This document shows, one piece after another, positions 22,331-33,438 of a stretch of 64,000 nt of DNA. Position numbers and translations under genes: made by a program. A model generated the notes under the pieces. It made no database searches, was not told where the DNA came from, and saw nothing but the letters and a program-made list of their open reading frames with translations. The DNA comes from Blastomyces gilchristii SLH14081 (taxonomy: Eukaryota > Ascomycota > Eurotiomycetes > Onygenales > Ajellomycetaceae), in the NCBI RefSeq assembly GCF_000003855.2, contig NW_003101681.1, forward strand, positions 6,800,773 to 6,864,772, written 5' to 3'. Position 1 is the stretch's first letter, and each line of letters starts with the position of its first letter.

Positions 22331-25300
22331 GTAAAAGATTACACTCAGCATATACAGTTAAAAAACTAGCAGAATCAGTGAGCTCAGAGACACTCACTGA
22401 TATTCTATGAAAAGTCTTTAAAGTGAAAGAGATGCCTGTGTTAGATGACTCTCTGAATCCTGCAAATGTTAAGAGAAAGCAGGCTTCTGACTGAAGTGCA
22501 GGCAAGGATGAAGTGAACACTCATCTCAATGTCTTGAGGCCTGAAATGTTAATGTATAAGAGATACTTGAGTAAGAATTGAGAGATAGCTGCAAAAGTGT
22601 TAGCAGATACAGAAGCTTCTATACAATATATTGATAATTATATAATCTGAAGATTGAAAGAAGTTCACTGAGTGAAGAATTTCTGATATATAAGATTATC
22701 TGATAACTGATATCTGATATCACTTATAAAAGTAAGAGTTTTCTTACACTTCAGAGAATGATCTTGCTATATTTGAGTATGAGAGCTGCAGAATGTGAAA
22801 TATGATCTTATTCTCAGACTTGATTGATTTCAAAGGTTCAATCTGTAGATTCAATGATGTACATGTCATATGTAATTGATCAATAGAAAGAAAATGATTC
22901 ATACAATTCTATCAACTGATATGAGAAGAACATTTCACATCTCTGATATAGAAGAATTAAATCTGCTTATACATCAACAAGCAAAGAGAACAATTTGCAA
23001 GATCTCATTCAAAAGTATTCTGTATGTCATACAGAACTCAGAAGCAGAGAAAACCAAGATAAAGAATATATAGAAGAATAAGCATATGAAGAAGCTTCTG
23101 AAGAAGTATGAGAAGGTCTTCTGAACAGATCTTTCATCAGAATTGCTGTCAGAATGAGGATTCATACATGAGATTGACATGAGAGATGCAATATCAGTCA
23201 ATCAGAATACATACTCTCTGTCCCAAACACATCTCAAAGAACAGAAGTATCAGATCACTGACCTTCTAGAATGTGATCTCATACAACTCTCATCAAGTAT
23301 ATGAGGCTTTTCAGTTCTATTTATAAAAAAGATAAGTGAGAAGTGATGAATATGTATCAATTATCAAGTACTCAATAAGCTTACAATCAAGAATGAATAT
23401 TCACTATCACAGATTCAATAACAGTTGAATACAGTCAGAAATACTTAATATCTATTAAAGATCAATCTTCTCTCAGAATACTGACAGATCTGTATAGATG
23501 AACTGTCAGTTCTGTGAATCACATTTAATATATAATAAGAGAAGTTTAAATTCCTGATAATGTTATTCAGTCTGATAAATGCACTCATCATCTTTCAAAT
23601 AATGATGAATACAATTCTTTATAAACAGAATGAAATCTCATATCTCATATATCTTGATAACATTCTAGTCTTTTCAAACTCATATAATGAATATCTGAAG
23701 CATCTTAATGAAGTGCTTATAACTCTGACAGAGTATAAGCTCTACATTAAATCAATTAAGTATGTGTTTAAAATAGAAGAGTTGAAGTTTGTAGAATATA
23801 TAGTGAGTGATGATTATATACACCTCATCTCAGAGAAATTGAATATCATAGTAAATTGATTATGACTGAGAAATATACATCATATACAACAGTTTCTTGA
23901 GTTAATCTCATACTATCACAGATTTATCAAGGATTTTGTATGAATATCTGCATCACTCTCAGATCTCTTAAGAGAAATAAATACAAATCTGCAAAAGAAG
24001 AAGTTTTATTCAATCATCTGAAATATTATATATGAAGAGGCTTTTCTCACACTGAGAAAATGTGTAATAATATTCTCAGTGTTTATTTAATCAGATCATG
24101 ATAAACCTTTCTACATTAAGATAGACATATTCAAATAAGCTATCAGAGACACTCTTCTACAGATGAGTAAGAACAGCAAGCTGCACTCAGTAATATATAA
24201 TGATAGAAAACTATTGAGTGCTGAGCTCAATTTCTCAGTGTATGAAAAGAAATTACTAGCAATCAAGCATACATTGATATTATGAAATAGATATATTAAT
24301 AATAGATATATAATAACAGTGATCACAGATCATAAAAGTCTTATCTATCTATAATTAATAATAAAACCTTTTAAACACTTAGCATGTTGAATCTCAGAGT
24401 TTCAAGTATACAATCTTCATATCAAATATAGAAAGAGATTGAATACTGTAATATCTGATGCAATCAGTCACAGATCTGATTTCATGAGTAAGAGTTCTGT
24501 GAATCAGATATAAGAGAAGTGTGCATTAATCACACTGAGAGAATGTAAAAAATCTGAATGAGTGAATATCATAATCTCATACTTAGAGAATGACAAGATA
24601 TCAGATAACAAGTGTCTTGTAAAAGTAGTAGAAGAGATGCTTCTGAACTTCAAGCTGAGAAAATTGAAAAACAACATTGTACTTTATCACAATCTAGAAT
24701 ATACAGAAGCTCTCTATCTAGAATCTTTATTTAGACATGACTTGATGACTTATATATACAAGGAATTCAGTCACTTAGAAAGTCCTGAACTTATGAGTAT
24801 ACTTGAATCAAGAGTATACTGATCAAGTATGACTGAGAACATTCAGATATATGCTCATAAGTGCCTGAATTATCAGGTCATGAAAGAATCTAAGAAAGAA
24901 TTAGAATACAAAGAAGCATAATATCAGATGAAGTGTATGATATAATTATTCAAATAATGAAAGATGAATCTCATAGACATATTACTGCAAACATCAAATA
25001 AAAATTGATGAATAATCACTGCTATTGATTACACTACTGACTGATCAGTTATAAAAGCAGTTTCAGAGATAATAGAGAAGATAATAGTGAAGTTTCTATA
25101 CAATGAGATCTATATCAACTATGAAATGCTGTGTAAGATTCTAACTGATAACAGTGCAAACCTTGTGAGAGAAGCAGTGAGACATTTTGTGAGTCAGTTA
25201 CAGATAAGACATTATAGAACAATGTTATATCATCTGTGAATGAACAGGAAGATGAAACACTTGAATGAAATCTTGAGCAACATGCTGACAAAATATCTAG

Positions 25301-26510
25301 TGAGCAAGCCTATGAGACTATGAGATGAATATCTCAGACAGGCGCTGTTGGCCACACAGATTCAACAGCATGCAGTCTCCAAGTGTTCATCATTCTACCT
25401 GTTATATGGATTGCATTCACGCATCCCAGAGAATGCTTCGAAAAAGGTGGGGGAGAGAGCAGTTGCGGACGCAGCAGGAACAGCAGTTGCAGACACAGCA
25501 GGAACAGCAGTTGCGGACGCAGCAGGAACAGCAGTTGCGGACGCAGCAGGAACAGCAGTTGCAGACACAACAGTCGCGGATGCGGAACCAAGATTGAAAG
25601 AGATCAGCCACACACGCGCAAAAGCTAATAAGTTACTCCTGAACTGAGCAATTCAATTGAAAAGAATACAAGACTCACTTGTTAAGAAATTGAGTCTCAA
25701 GATAAGAACATGAGTTCTCATACATAATGAGAGTTCTGAGAAGTTTCAATCTAGGTGGTTTGAGTTATATAAGATACTCAAATCACATTCTCTGAGAATG
25801 TACACATTGAAAGAATCAGAGAGACAGATCTTACACAACTTAATCAATAATTCATAACTTATAAAAGCAAAGATGTAAGATCTGAGTAGATTATAATTAT
25901 TCACAGCACTATTATCAGTATTGAAAAAGAAGAGACTTATAATTGAAAAATCTCACAAAGTAAGAGAAATCATAGACACTTATAAATCAGATAATTGCAC
26001 TTATTTCAATCTTTTCATAATTATAAGAAAAGAATGAGAAGAAATGAAGAAATCAGATGAATATCACACTTTAATAAGTGATGAGACTGTAGCTGATTAT
26101 ATGATAATATGCTGCAGATAGCAGATGCAACACAGTAAAGAGCAGTCTCAAAGTAACAGACTTACACATGAATCAGATTATAGAAGAAAAAGAAATTCAG
26201 AGTTGAATTCAACTGTTTATATCAGTTCAATTACAGAGATCATAGAGGATAAACTATCTGAAACATTCACAGACACATGAGATCAAGTCATCACAACCTC
26301 TGAGAATGCTCAGAGATCAGATGAGATTAGTTTCAATGAGTCATTCACTGTAGTAATCTGAGCAGGTGAAGAGAGACAGTATAATGCATGAGACAGAATC
26401 ACAAAGATGAAAGCTGTTAAATCTAGTCACTGAACACTGTATTATATAGAGATTGTGTAAGAGTAGTGACTAGCAGATAAAGAAAAAAGTATAAGAAAAG
26501 AAAAGAAATA
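22331..26510 (+). pseudogene. pol: E2 pol (decayed), with an octapeptide repeat after integrase
   Basis: Reverse transcriptase is at about 23310-23860 (YLDNILVFSNS for YLDDILVFS). RNase H follows to about 24300. The integrase zinc domain is at 24562-24910 (HKEFSHLESPELM homologue with CLN-x-Q) and the core at 25015-25300 (AIDYTTD; ILTDNSAN). After the core, a frame at 25348-25647 is open and undecayed and contains four AVADAAGT-type units (25459-25554). The tail of about 290 codons to about 26510 matches E1 and E3 but no domain I know. TGA replaces Trp throughout the rest. Confidence 0.88.
25459..25590 (+). repeat. 24-bp coding repeat in the E2 integrase C-terminal region
   Basis: Four full 24-bp units encoding AVADAAGT or AVADTAGT plus a partial fifth. 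The DNA keeps CG and GG dinucleotides, in contrast to the decayed sequence on both sides. E1 has no expanded units at this place (TVADTTVTD, about 12110-12140); E3 has a degenerate array (about 38300-38400). Confidence 0.9.
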
Positions 26511-26649
26511 ATGAATTGATTATCAACTGTAAGAGTCAGTTATAAAAAGACAAATATTATCATACACATCTCATTCATTTTCATATATCATATATTTAAT
26601 CTATTTTCAACATCACATCATCTGAAAAACATCAAAAACAAAGAAAATC

Positions 26650-28381
26650 TCAAAACTTGAGATCTGCAAGAGATTTGAGAATTGCAAGCTACTCTTATAA
26701 TAATGTCATACACATCTTCAATTTCTCTACCACTCTATATACAACATTAATGTCATTTATCACAAGATTGACTGAAATACTAATATAGAAATATGTACAT
26801 GTACATGTAGAGAAATTGAAGAAGAGTGTAAGACTCACAGAATTAGAAGTCAGAGCAAGAAGAGCAGAGGTGAAAGAAATAGAAGAAGAAGAAGATACAG
26901 AATCAGATGAACAATGAGAGTCACTCAGAGCTGAATACTTACAACTCAGTGTGTGCATGATCTTTCTCACAGAAGAGGGAGAAGAAGCAATAGAAGAAGC
27001 TGAAGAATGAGAGAAAATAGTCTCAGCAGTGTTATCATCTTTGATTAAAATGATCTCTGGCACTGGAGCAACTAAGAACTATTGTTAGTATATGAAACTG
27101 TAAAAACAGAAATAACAATTATCAAATAAACACTCACTGGCCTTAGAATTATATGTGTAATTACAACACACACAAGACTTCTCAGAAAGAGAGAGAGAGA
27201 CATGAGAGAATGTAGAAAGTAGAACACAGTGTGTGAATAGCTTATTCTCATAACAATATCTTAGACAAGATATATGAGCCTCACATCTGCAGGTGTAAAA
27301 GAGTACAACATCTGTATTCTCATTCTCAAAAACACAGATATCTTTCATCTGCATCACAAAGTCAGATAACAGATATCAGAGAATAGACTAATACAGATCA
27401 ATTATTCTGAAGAAATTCATCAGAGTGAATGTTCTTATAATATTGAACTTTACAATTATAAAAAGTTTCTTAGTGTCTGTGAATGTCATGACTTTATACA
27501 CAGTAAAACTCATAATGATTTCCTCTAAGAATAGAAAAATCAGTGTCAGATTAAAAAAAGAAAAAGAAAAAGACTTATAATCTCAACACTGTTGAGAAGA
27601 GAAATGATTCTCTGATATAAATGAATAATTGTCTCATCACAAATATTTAAAATAAACATAATAATCAGTATTCACAACTGAGCTTCAGATAGTTATGTCA
27701 TACACAGTCTTTATACAATAAATCATTCTAAGAGTTGATAAGAAGAGTGAGAGTGTATACACTGAGAGACATGATTTATTAAGTCTATACAATATCTTCT
27801 TGAAATGAGAAGAGCTGGTAACAAAAGCAGAGACAGTAAAACCAGGAGTAGCAGGAGTGAGAGTTGTGGGAACAGGGATAGCAGAAGTGGGAGAACCAGA
27901 CACAGAGACAGATGTAGAAGATTGAGAAGAAGTGGCAGAGAAAGGAACAGAAGAGACAGAGAGAGATGCAGAAGACTCAGTCACATATAACACAGACAAT
28001 TTCTTCATTATCACATTCTTCAGGTTCTCAATCAATGATTTAATATTGAGTTCACTATCATCAGCAGATGTGAATCTGTCAATGTGTGAAGATTCTATAC
28101 AAATAAAAACAAACATATCAGCATCTGTGTTTATGCAAAATCATGCCAGAAAACACAATCAGAAACCTGCTGAGAAGAGAAACAGTTGAGAGCATACAAG
28201 AAGATGAAGAGAGTGTATAAGAAGATGAAGAAGATATGTCATTCATAATAGTATATTCTGACAATTGTTAGAAGATAAACAAGTTCTGATCATGTACATT
28301 TCACAATGCATTACACTTACTGCTAACAAACTGCTCAGTATAAGCACTACAATGACACTTGTTATGAGAACAGAGAGTTAT
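26650..28381 (-). pseudogene. Antisense spliced gene of E2: Cys-rich protein (decayed)
   Basis: Same gene as 9330-11045 in E1. Exons by alignment: 28321-28381, 27763-28169, 27138-27677 and 26650-27071. Intron 3 is again 66 bases, GTGAGTG...TTCTTAG, with a perfect TACTAAC branch point; intron 2 is again 85 bases and intron 1 is 151. The start codon is ATA (28381-28379). Exon 3 keeps YTCRCEAHISCLRYC and CVCCNYTYN. Exon 4 has TAA and TAG where E1 has CAA and CAG. Exon 2 lacks the 2-base deletion seen in E1 and shows the expected frame into FVFICIESSH. Confidence 0.55.
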
Positions 28382-28688
28382 TGTCAGAAATGCATATAAT
28401 GTAATAGATGAACAGATGAAAAGAGTTGAACAGAAGAAGAGATAGAAATCTTGAATGAGATAGTAGTATTTAATGATGATGATAATGAAGAAGATGATTG
28501 AAGAATGAGAAAAGTTAGTAAATGTGTGATGTAATATAGTGAAAGTTTCTTTGTAAGAGCATATGCAGAACACTAGCCAGATCAGGAATAGATCACATGA
28601 TTATGAAATGCTAGTGGCGAGCTAATCCGCATGAAGCTAGGGCATACAATATGATCATGTGGGCGTGACTGAATCTGGTGAGAAAGGA

Positions 28689-28871
28689 TGTGGTTTAGAA
28701 GAACATACAACTGTCAGATAATAACACGGCCGCTTCCGAACTACTAGCATACACATACAAATGTAAAGGGGCCATAGCAGCCGCTAATTAATTTAGCATA
28801 CGAGATTCAATATATAAGAAGCCGGCGTACGCCTGTAATCATACGCTGGCTTAAGCAACCTTTGAATCACA
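28689..28871 (+). repeat. E2 3' LTR (183 bp)
   Basis: From TGTGGTTTAGAAG to TTTGAATCACA. It differs from its 5' partner mainly by C-to-T and G-to-A changes. Confidence 0.95.
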
Positions 28872-30224
28872 TAATAAAGAGTGTAAAAAAGAATTAAGTA
28901 TTAATAAAAGCTCTTCAGTCACTGAAAAAGTAATTCTTATTTAAAAGAATATGAAATTATGACAGAAAACAACTCTGTTTTTAATTCTTTGTAAGAATAT
29001 TGTGTAAAACTCAGAGAAAAACACCTTACTTTTTCAAGAGAAGTAAAAAACTATTTCTAAGATCTTTTTTTTTGCATTAACTGCTGCAGAAGAATGAGAT
29101 AGAAACTGCTAAGATATGCACTACTGTATACCCTCTATCAAGACTTTCTCTCTTCAGAGTCTTGATATTATAGAGAATATAAGTCTGTTTCTATATAATA
29201 ATGTAAATATTGCCAGCAGGATGTAGAGGAACTGGTTATTTATATCTCAAAATAGAAGACTTTGTCAATGATTATATCAATATAGAGTTAATTCTCAAAT
29301 TTAATAGAAACCTAGTGTTGCTGTTCTCAATCTCTTGCAGAATCTATTGAATATTGAGATATTAAAACTAGATTTAATATATCTCACTGTACAGGGATCA
29401 AAGGCTCAGTCAGACCTTGAGATATACTGATTTTATAGTTGTTGTGTCTGCTGATTATGTATCAAGCACAGTTGCTGAGGTATCTTTTTGTACTTTTCTG
29501 TCGGGGGTGGGCCAGATTGAGAGGGGTGGTACAAGGGTGAGACTCAGTGTTGATGTCTAGATACACTAAAGACAGACCGCGGAGGTTGCACTTCAGAAGT
29601 GGTTGTTGATTATGTACTTGATATTATCGCTGAGGTATCTTTTTGTACTTTTCCGTCGGGGATGGGCCAGATTGAGAGAGGTGGTATGAGGGTGAGACTC
29701 AGCGTTGATGTCTAGATACACTGAAGACAGACCGCGGAGGTTGCTCTTCAGAAGTGGCCATTGGTTATGTGCTTGATATTATCGCTGAGGTATCTTTTTG
29801 TATTTTTCTGCCGGAGATGGGCCAGATTAGGAAGGGCGGTACGAGGGTGGGACTTGGCGTTGGTGTTTTGGAACATCAAAGATGGACAGGGTTTTCGCGG
29901 AGGTCGCTCCTCAGATATCTCCACAACTACAGATCAGGGATCTTCCAAAATCAAGAAGATTGGTGCATATGGCTAGGTCTCTTCACCTTACAATTTGTAT
30001 GGCAATTTGGCCCGGGGTTGTGGTGTGGTAGGGGAGAATGGGGGATAATCCCACGCAGGAGTTCCGAACGACGTCTGGTTCACATTTGGCTGGATAACTC
30101 CACCACCACACGGGGTATGCGGTTGGCGATGGGGTCAAAATGCTCGTATGATCGAGGGCTTTTCGATGGATCTATCGGCGGGTTCTTATTCGAAAAATCG
30201 AGCGAGTTCGTGGTGGAGCGGTTG
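28872..30224 (-). promoter_or_regulatory. LINE-B 5' UTR, outer part with three monomers
   Basis: Collinear with LINE-A 6850-8044. The inner half is AT-rich and decayed. Monomer starts (AGGTATCTTTTTGTA on the plus strand) at 29478, 29633 and 29788 give a period of 155. The outer end from about 29754 to 30224 is GC-rich and nearly identical to LINE-A. The element's 5' end is at 30224, defined by the junction with LINE-C and by the matching LINE-A end at 8044. Confidence 0.85.
29478..29942 (-). repeat. 155-bp tandem monomers in the LINE-B 5' UTR (three units)
   Basis: Three unit starts spaced exactly 155 bases apart. The first two units are full and include ACAGACCGCGGAGGTTG. The third changes into the unique 5' end after about 70 bases, as in LINE-A. 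LINE-A has one unit fewer. Confidence 0.87.
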
Positions 30225-30445
30225 TATGCTCTTCTTTTGTTTCTGTCAGCTTTTATTTCACTTGTTTAAACAAGATTCTTTTATGTTTCTCTTTTTAAAA
30301 GATCAAGATACTGTTTTTTGAATAGATCTGCTTAATTCTGAACTCTTTTTTGCAGCTGAATCAGTCACTTCATTGTCATGAATATTCATATGAGCGGGAA
30401 CTCAATGCAGATGAATTATCAGTTTTGATATTCTTCTCTTTTGAA
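30225..30445 (-). pseudogene. LINE-C fragment (RNase H part of ORF2)
   Basis: Matches LINE-A about 1171-1392 on the minus strand, covering the RNase H C-terminal stretch that in LINE-A reads HWVPAHMNIHDNELAD. It is the target into which LINE-B inserted at its 5' side; the other side lies outside the window. Homology ends at about 30445. Confidence 0.85.
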
Positions 30446-31114
30446 CTACAGATGCTAGCCACCCGCAGGATGCATCTTAAGCTAATTACATTTAACTCTC
30501 TATAATTAACTGATCACTGTGTCTGTCCTCTCAGACCAGTCACTAATTTCCAGAGATGTTAGTTAGTGACTGCTACTACTCACTTGATAATGCATACATC
30601 AAGCTTTCAGTTGCTGATCTCAGTCTCATTAGATGCTTATAGGCCTATCAATCAGCTGTTGTGACCTTGTTCTGTGTTAGAGACTAATCATAGACTTGAT
30701 AACTGCAGTTCTCTCTGTCAGTATTAGAGATTGACAGTAAGCTTGCAGACTCTAGTCTATCAGAGTACTCTGTCTAGAGTCTAGATGCATGTCTAAATCT
30801 GCTAGTCAGATGATTTTTAAAATCATTCTCTACATTTGAGAGAAAGCTAGGCTTCAATGACAGCTCTAGTTAGAGACTTGTTTAAGTAGTGTATAATCAC
30901 TACATTAGACTTGACTCTATATTATTAGAACCTTGATGAATGCACAGTAGAATAATGAGATATTAATATCTTATATCAGCTCTGATAAGTGTTCACAGAA
31001 TCTCACTTAACTAGTGACTTAACTTGCAGTAGAGAGTTCTATCTCATATCAAGTCTTACTAATTAGGCTCAGCTTCTATTATATAAGAGCTTTCATGAGT
31101 AAGAAGTGATAGAT
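30446..31114. other. Unassigned AT-rich interval
   Basis: No supported coding frame. An inverted repeat (AGTCACTAA ... TTAGTGACT) lies at about 30537-30570. It could be the end of the Copia-like element that follows, but no matching second LTR was found. Confidence 0.4.
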
Positions 31115-31194
31115 GTCAGTGATGGGATTCAAACTCACACATCTCTAATGTGTGCGGTCTTGATTACCAGTCTTACTAACTGAGCCATGCTGGT
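31115..31194 (-). pseudogene. tRNA-like sequence (class-II-sized, decayed)
   Basis: On the minus strand an 80-base stretch has an A-box-like TGGCTCAGTTAGTAAGACTGG and a B-box-like AGTTTGAATCC in the right order. The outer ends pair as an acceptor stem at 3 of 7 positions, and the other four mismatches are C.A or A.C pairs that C-to-T/G-to-A decay would produce. The T-stem also pairs with one such mismatch. The extra arm could be ACACATTAGAGATGTGT. The anticodon loop does not pair cleanly, so I do not name an amino acid. It could be a dead host tRNA gene or the head of a SINE-like element. Confidence 0.4.
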
Positions 31195-32004
31195 AATTAC
31201 ACTCTCTAAGTTCTTATTAGCAATTATCTTTAAAACATCTGACGTTTTCTTTACTAGATGTTATAGTAAGCAGTACTGTTATCTCTCTCTGACATTCAGA
31301 ATAATCAATTTGTTAGATAATTCATTGAATTTTCTCACTGTATTTACAGGTGTATTTACACTCATGTTAAGAGCTTTATTAAATATAATATCTCATACAA
31401 TCTCAAGACAATGTGTAACAGAATCTCACACACAATATTAATATAATTCTTGATATTTAATCAGCTATTATTTCTTACTGTCAGTTCTATCTGTAAGCTT
31501 ATTTAACACTTTTCAATTCTTCTTATAAATCTTGCACTCTTATCTCTGTATTCAATAAAGAGAAGGTTGTATCTCAGTTCAAGCTTTAAAAGATGTAAGT
31601 GATGTTTCTTTTTTACATTCAAATATCTTTATTAATGTTGAGAATGTGTTAATTATTATGACTGTGACTTGCATTGCCTCATCTCAAAGCTCTTTCATTA
31701 GCTTACTATTAAATAGCAAGCTTCTTATCTTCTCTGCAACTATTTAATTCACATGTTTCACTGAGTCATTTAATTGTGATGTATCAGATGTAGTTATTTC
31801 ATATGCTATTTCTTTGCTCTGACAGTAGATCTTAAGTTCTTAACTTTTAAACTCTTCTTCATCATCTCAGTATAGGGTTTCAATTTGATGTTAAGTAGTG
31901 ACTTCAATTTCATCAATAAAGATTATTAAATGCACAGTGATCTCACTCTTTAATATTATAAGAATAATTTACCTGTAGTATATAGCATTATCTGTAATAC
32001 TCAT
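31195..32004. other. Decayed interval, probably Copia-like pol remains
   Basis: Highly AT-rich with no frame that I can tie to a domain. Its position downstream (minus strand) of the pre-integrase region suggests degraded integrase or reverse-transcriptase sequence, but no motif was found. Confidence 0.3.
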
Positions 32005-32855
32005 TTAATAATTAACTTCTCTCTGAGTAGAGAGGTTGACTTCATTATATAGTATACAGTCATCATCTGCAAGGTTTATGAAGAATCTTATCACAGATTT
32101 GATAGTTCTCATCATTGATACAAATGTTGAATATGTCATTTTTGCCTGTACACAGGTCTTGTAGAATGACAAAGCTCTGTCACTCTTTATTCTCATTTCT
32201 AGTTATGAATCTGCTGTCATTTTTGCAATATCTATAGAATTCAGATGTTCTAGCTTTTAATGTCATTACATTATCATAAGTTCTATAATCTTTGTATCAT
32301 TTCTGTCAGATAGTGTCAATATTGTATCATCTTTCATCTATAATATGTTCACAGGTTCAAAATCATTATTAAGCATAGTAAATCAGATCAAGTCTCTGTA
32401 TGTAATCAGTCTTTGATCTCATAGATATCATTCTCATTTAATCTTGCTGTAAATGAGAATATGCAGTCAGAAGATATAATCAACATAGTATAATTATTCT
32501 CATATATTAACTGCTTATAGGTATAACTCTGATATATAAGCTTATTCATACTCATGAGATTCACTTCTAACTTCAGAATATAGCAGACATTATTTAACAG
32601 TATATCTATTTCTTTCACTGAAATCTTCATATCTTCTATAGCTGTAGTGAGAACTACTATTTAATATGTTATTTTCAACATTACTTTCATCTTCTGAGGT
32701 TTTGTCATGACAAGATCTCTGTGAGATGTGACATGAGTGCCTGATTCAGAGTCTAGAATCCAGGTATCTTTTCCTGTCTAGTCACTCACATAGACCTTTT
32801 CTTGAATGTAAAATACTTGCTTTATAATATTGTGAACAGAAGCAGTATCTGAATC
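32005..32855 (-). pseudogene. Copia-like pol fragment: protease and pre-integrase region
   Basis: On the minus strand a protease-like DTWILDSESGTHVTSH lies at about 32705-32770; compare the WxxDSGAxxHxT protease signature of Copia elements. Next is a gag-pre-integrase-like stretch, ILLNNVCYILKLEVNLMSM (about 32540-32605). Further on, CVQAKMTYSTF (about 32130-32165) resembles the Cys-x-x-Cys-x-x-x-Lys segment before integrase. E3 inserted at 32855; the gag part of the same element continues at 41057. Confidence 0.7.
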
Positions 32856-33040
32856 TGTGGTTCGGAAGAACGTACGACCGTCGGATAATAACGCGGCCGC
32901 TTCTGAACTACTAGCGTACGCGTACGAGTGTAAAGGGGCCATAGCGGCCGCTAATCATAATTAGTGTATGATATTACAATATATAAGAAGCCAGCGTACG
33001 CCTGTAATTGTACACTGGCTTAAGCAACCTTTGAATCACA
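32856..33040 (+). repeat. E3 5' LTR (185 bp)
   Basis: From TGTGGTTCGGAAG to TTTGAATCACA, largely undecayed, with CGTACGCGTACG and two GCGGCCGC-like sites. It has a small TAATCATAATTAG variant shared with its own 3' LTR but not with E1 or E2, which marks the pair. Confidence 0.95.
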
Positions 33041-33438
33041 TCTGATAGCATGTCTAAAAACTGGTGAGAAGCACAGACTTCTTCAGAACATGATAATTCC
33101 ATCTACAAAGCAATTCATAGTTATCATGCCAGTGTGGTCCTAGAACATCTCAAAAAGATAGCATATAAAGAGCAGTGAGCAGAAGAGCATCTAATTGATA
33201 CTGCTTTACTTATTGAGGGAAAACTCCACACTCAGGCAAATGCCATGTATGTGAACAGATGAGATGTGAGAAAAGAAATGAGAGCAGTGAACCAGATTCA
33301 AAGAAGATCACTCTTCACTTAAAGAAATAAAAGAGAGGATGATCATCACTGAAGTTATACAATGATAACAGAAATCATATAATGATATAATGATATAATA
33401 ATAGACATCATACAATCAATCAGAAATCAATCACTGAA

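Larger units (their letters stand above)
20467..28871 (+). mobile_element. Gypsy element E2, full length with both LTRs
   Basis: An 8405-bp plus-strand copy of the E1 family with LTRs at 20467-20649 and 28689-28871 and a 4-bp target duplication TAAT (20463-20466 and 28872-28875). Removing it rejoins LINE-B 5' UTR exactly as in LINE-A near 6850. A polypurine stretch, GGTGAGAAAGGA, abuts the 3' LTR. Gag-pol is on the plus strand from 21131 and the antisense gene on the minus strand at 26650-28381. E2 is inverted relative to E1, 3.4 kb away. Confidence 0.95.

Noticed and set aside
25459..25590. Possible CRISPR-like array from the regular repeats
   Set aside because: Units are contiguous with no spacers, are in frame with pol, and the genome is eukaryotic.
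25334..25613. Several overlapping frames on both strands across the 24-bp array, including Cys-Cys-Ser and Leu/Phe repeats
   Set aside because: They are alternative readings of a tandem repeat of 24 bases, which keeps all frames open. Only the plus-strand AVADAAGT frame continues integrase.
27805..28189. Arg-rich plus-strand frames in E2, and the similar ones at 39965-40174 in E3
   Set aside because: They are the reverse reading of the Ser/Pro/Thr-rich exon 2 of the antisense gene; low complexity keeps both strands open.
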